Shown here in pieces: positions 5,255 through 5,546 of a stretch of DNA of 5,546 bases. This DNA comes from JBBRZF01 sp038236965. GTDB taxonomy: Bacteria > Acidobacteriota > Terriglobia > Terriglobales > Acidobacteriaceae. Each line of letters opens with the position of its first letter. Within the stretch, counting starts at the first letter, position 1. The stretch spans positions 1-5,546 of the forward strand of contig JBBRZF010000208.1 of assembly GCA_038236965.1 (NCBI GenBank), written 5' to 3'. Position numbers and translations under genes: made by a program. Below the pieces are notes generated by a model that worked only from the letters and a program-made list of their open reading frames with translations, ran no database searches and had not been told where the DNA came from.

Positions 5255-5546
5255 TGGCAGCCTCTTGTGCGGCGGATTTTAATCTGAGTTGCGACAACGA
5301 AAGAGATCTTCGCTTACACGGCGGACAGAGATCCTGCCAAGCGAAATCGGTTCCCGGGATCGTATAGTCAAAGCCGAGTTGGGGAAGAACAATCTTAAGA
5401 TCACGGACGTGCATAGCGGAAGCGAACCGCTGCTTGCAGTGTCGGCAAATCGCGCCCGGTCCTTCTGCGCCGGTCTTCTGATACAGCTTGACGCCTAACT
5501 GCGCCGGCCGTTGAAAAATATGAAAGAATTTCCCAAAGGGCAGAAA
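5247..5546 (-). CDS. C-terminus of NarI-like membrane cytochrome b with a two-CxxC tail (partial)
   Basis: An open frame enters from the right edge and gives 99 residues ending at TAA (5249-5247); the start lies outside the window. Its first residues, FLPFGKFFHIFQRP, match the pattern P-F-x-[RK]-x-x-H-I-x-x-x-P at the end of the last helix of E. coli NarI (PFTRLVHIWSVP), whose histidine is a haem b ligand. I therefore infer a membrane cytochrome b subunit of the NarI/DsrM/HdrE sort, which would exchange electrons with the quinone pool. After the helix comes a soluble tail with two CxxC pairs, CRHC at window residues 34-37 and CPPC at 74-77, about 37 residues apart, which looks like a zinc-ribbon or rubredoxin-like metal site. 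E. coli NarI has no such tail. The frame overlaps the start of the molybdoenzyme gene by 8 nt, so the two are probably translationally coupled. The family call rests on one helix end and is tentative; that this is a real coding end is much surer. Confidence 0.72.
   Translation of the reverse strand, partial: FLPFGKFFHIFQRPAQLGVKLYQKTGAEGPGAICRHCKQRFASAMHVRDLKIVLPQLGFDYTIPGTDFAWQDLCPPCKRRSLSLSQLRLKSAAQEAANG

Overview
The window is bacterial chromosomal DNA of moderately high G+C, densely coding, with every recognisable gene on the minus strand. The general look of the proteins, especially the chloride-channel protein and the molybdoenzyme with its Rieske partner, suggests Acidobacteriota or a similar soil phylum. 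That assignment rests on impression, not on a search.

Right to left (the direction of transcription), the first unit is a tightly packed redox operon. It starts off the right edge with the C-terminus of a membrane protein whose last helix resembles the end of NarI-type cytochrome b and which carries a two-CxxC tail (5546-5247). Then come a 745-residue Mo-bis-MGD oxidoreductase of the NasC/NarB/NapA-like group (5254-3017), a 192-residue protein with cysteines for four [4Fe-4S] clusters (3016-2438), a membrane-anchored Rieske protein (2445-1939) and an 85-residue two-helix membrane protein resembling DUF6755 (1935-1678). Genes overlap by 8 nt, abut with no gap, overlap by 8 nt and are separated by 3 nt, so they are almost certainly co-transcribed and translationally coupled. 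Together they read as an electron chain from quinol or another donor, through cytochrome b and/or Rieske, via four [4Fe-4S] clusters to a cytoplasmic molybdenum site. Nitrate is the best guess for the substrate but is not proven.

The stretch 1146-1677 has no intact gene. It holds the 3' remnant of a RIC/YtfE/ScdA-type iron-sulfur-cluster repair gene (about 1592-1383), a hairpin followed by a T run that could terminate the operon (1343-1308), and a perfect 6-3-6 palindrome (1151-1165) just upstream of the next gene. The rest of it shows nothing I recognise.

The second unit is a MarR-family regulator (GTG start, 1145-705) coupled by a 4-nt TTGA overlap to a CLC anion-channel gene with a TTG start (708 to the left edge). 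The CLC protein keeps the gating glutamate but lacks the internal proton glutamate of H+/Cl- exchangers. The palindrome is the likely autoregulatory operator for this pair.

I see no tRNA, rRNA, CRISPR array, insertion sequence or convincing plus-strand gene.
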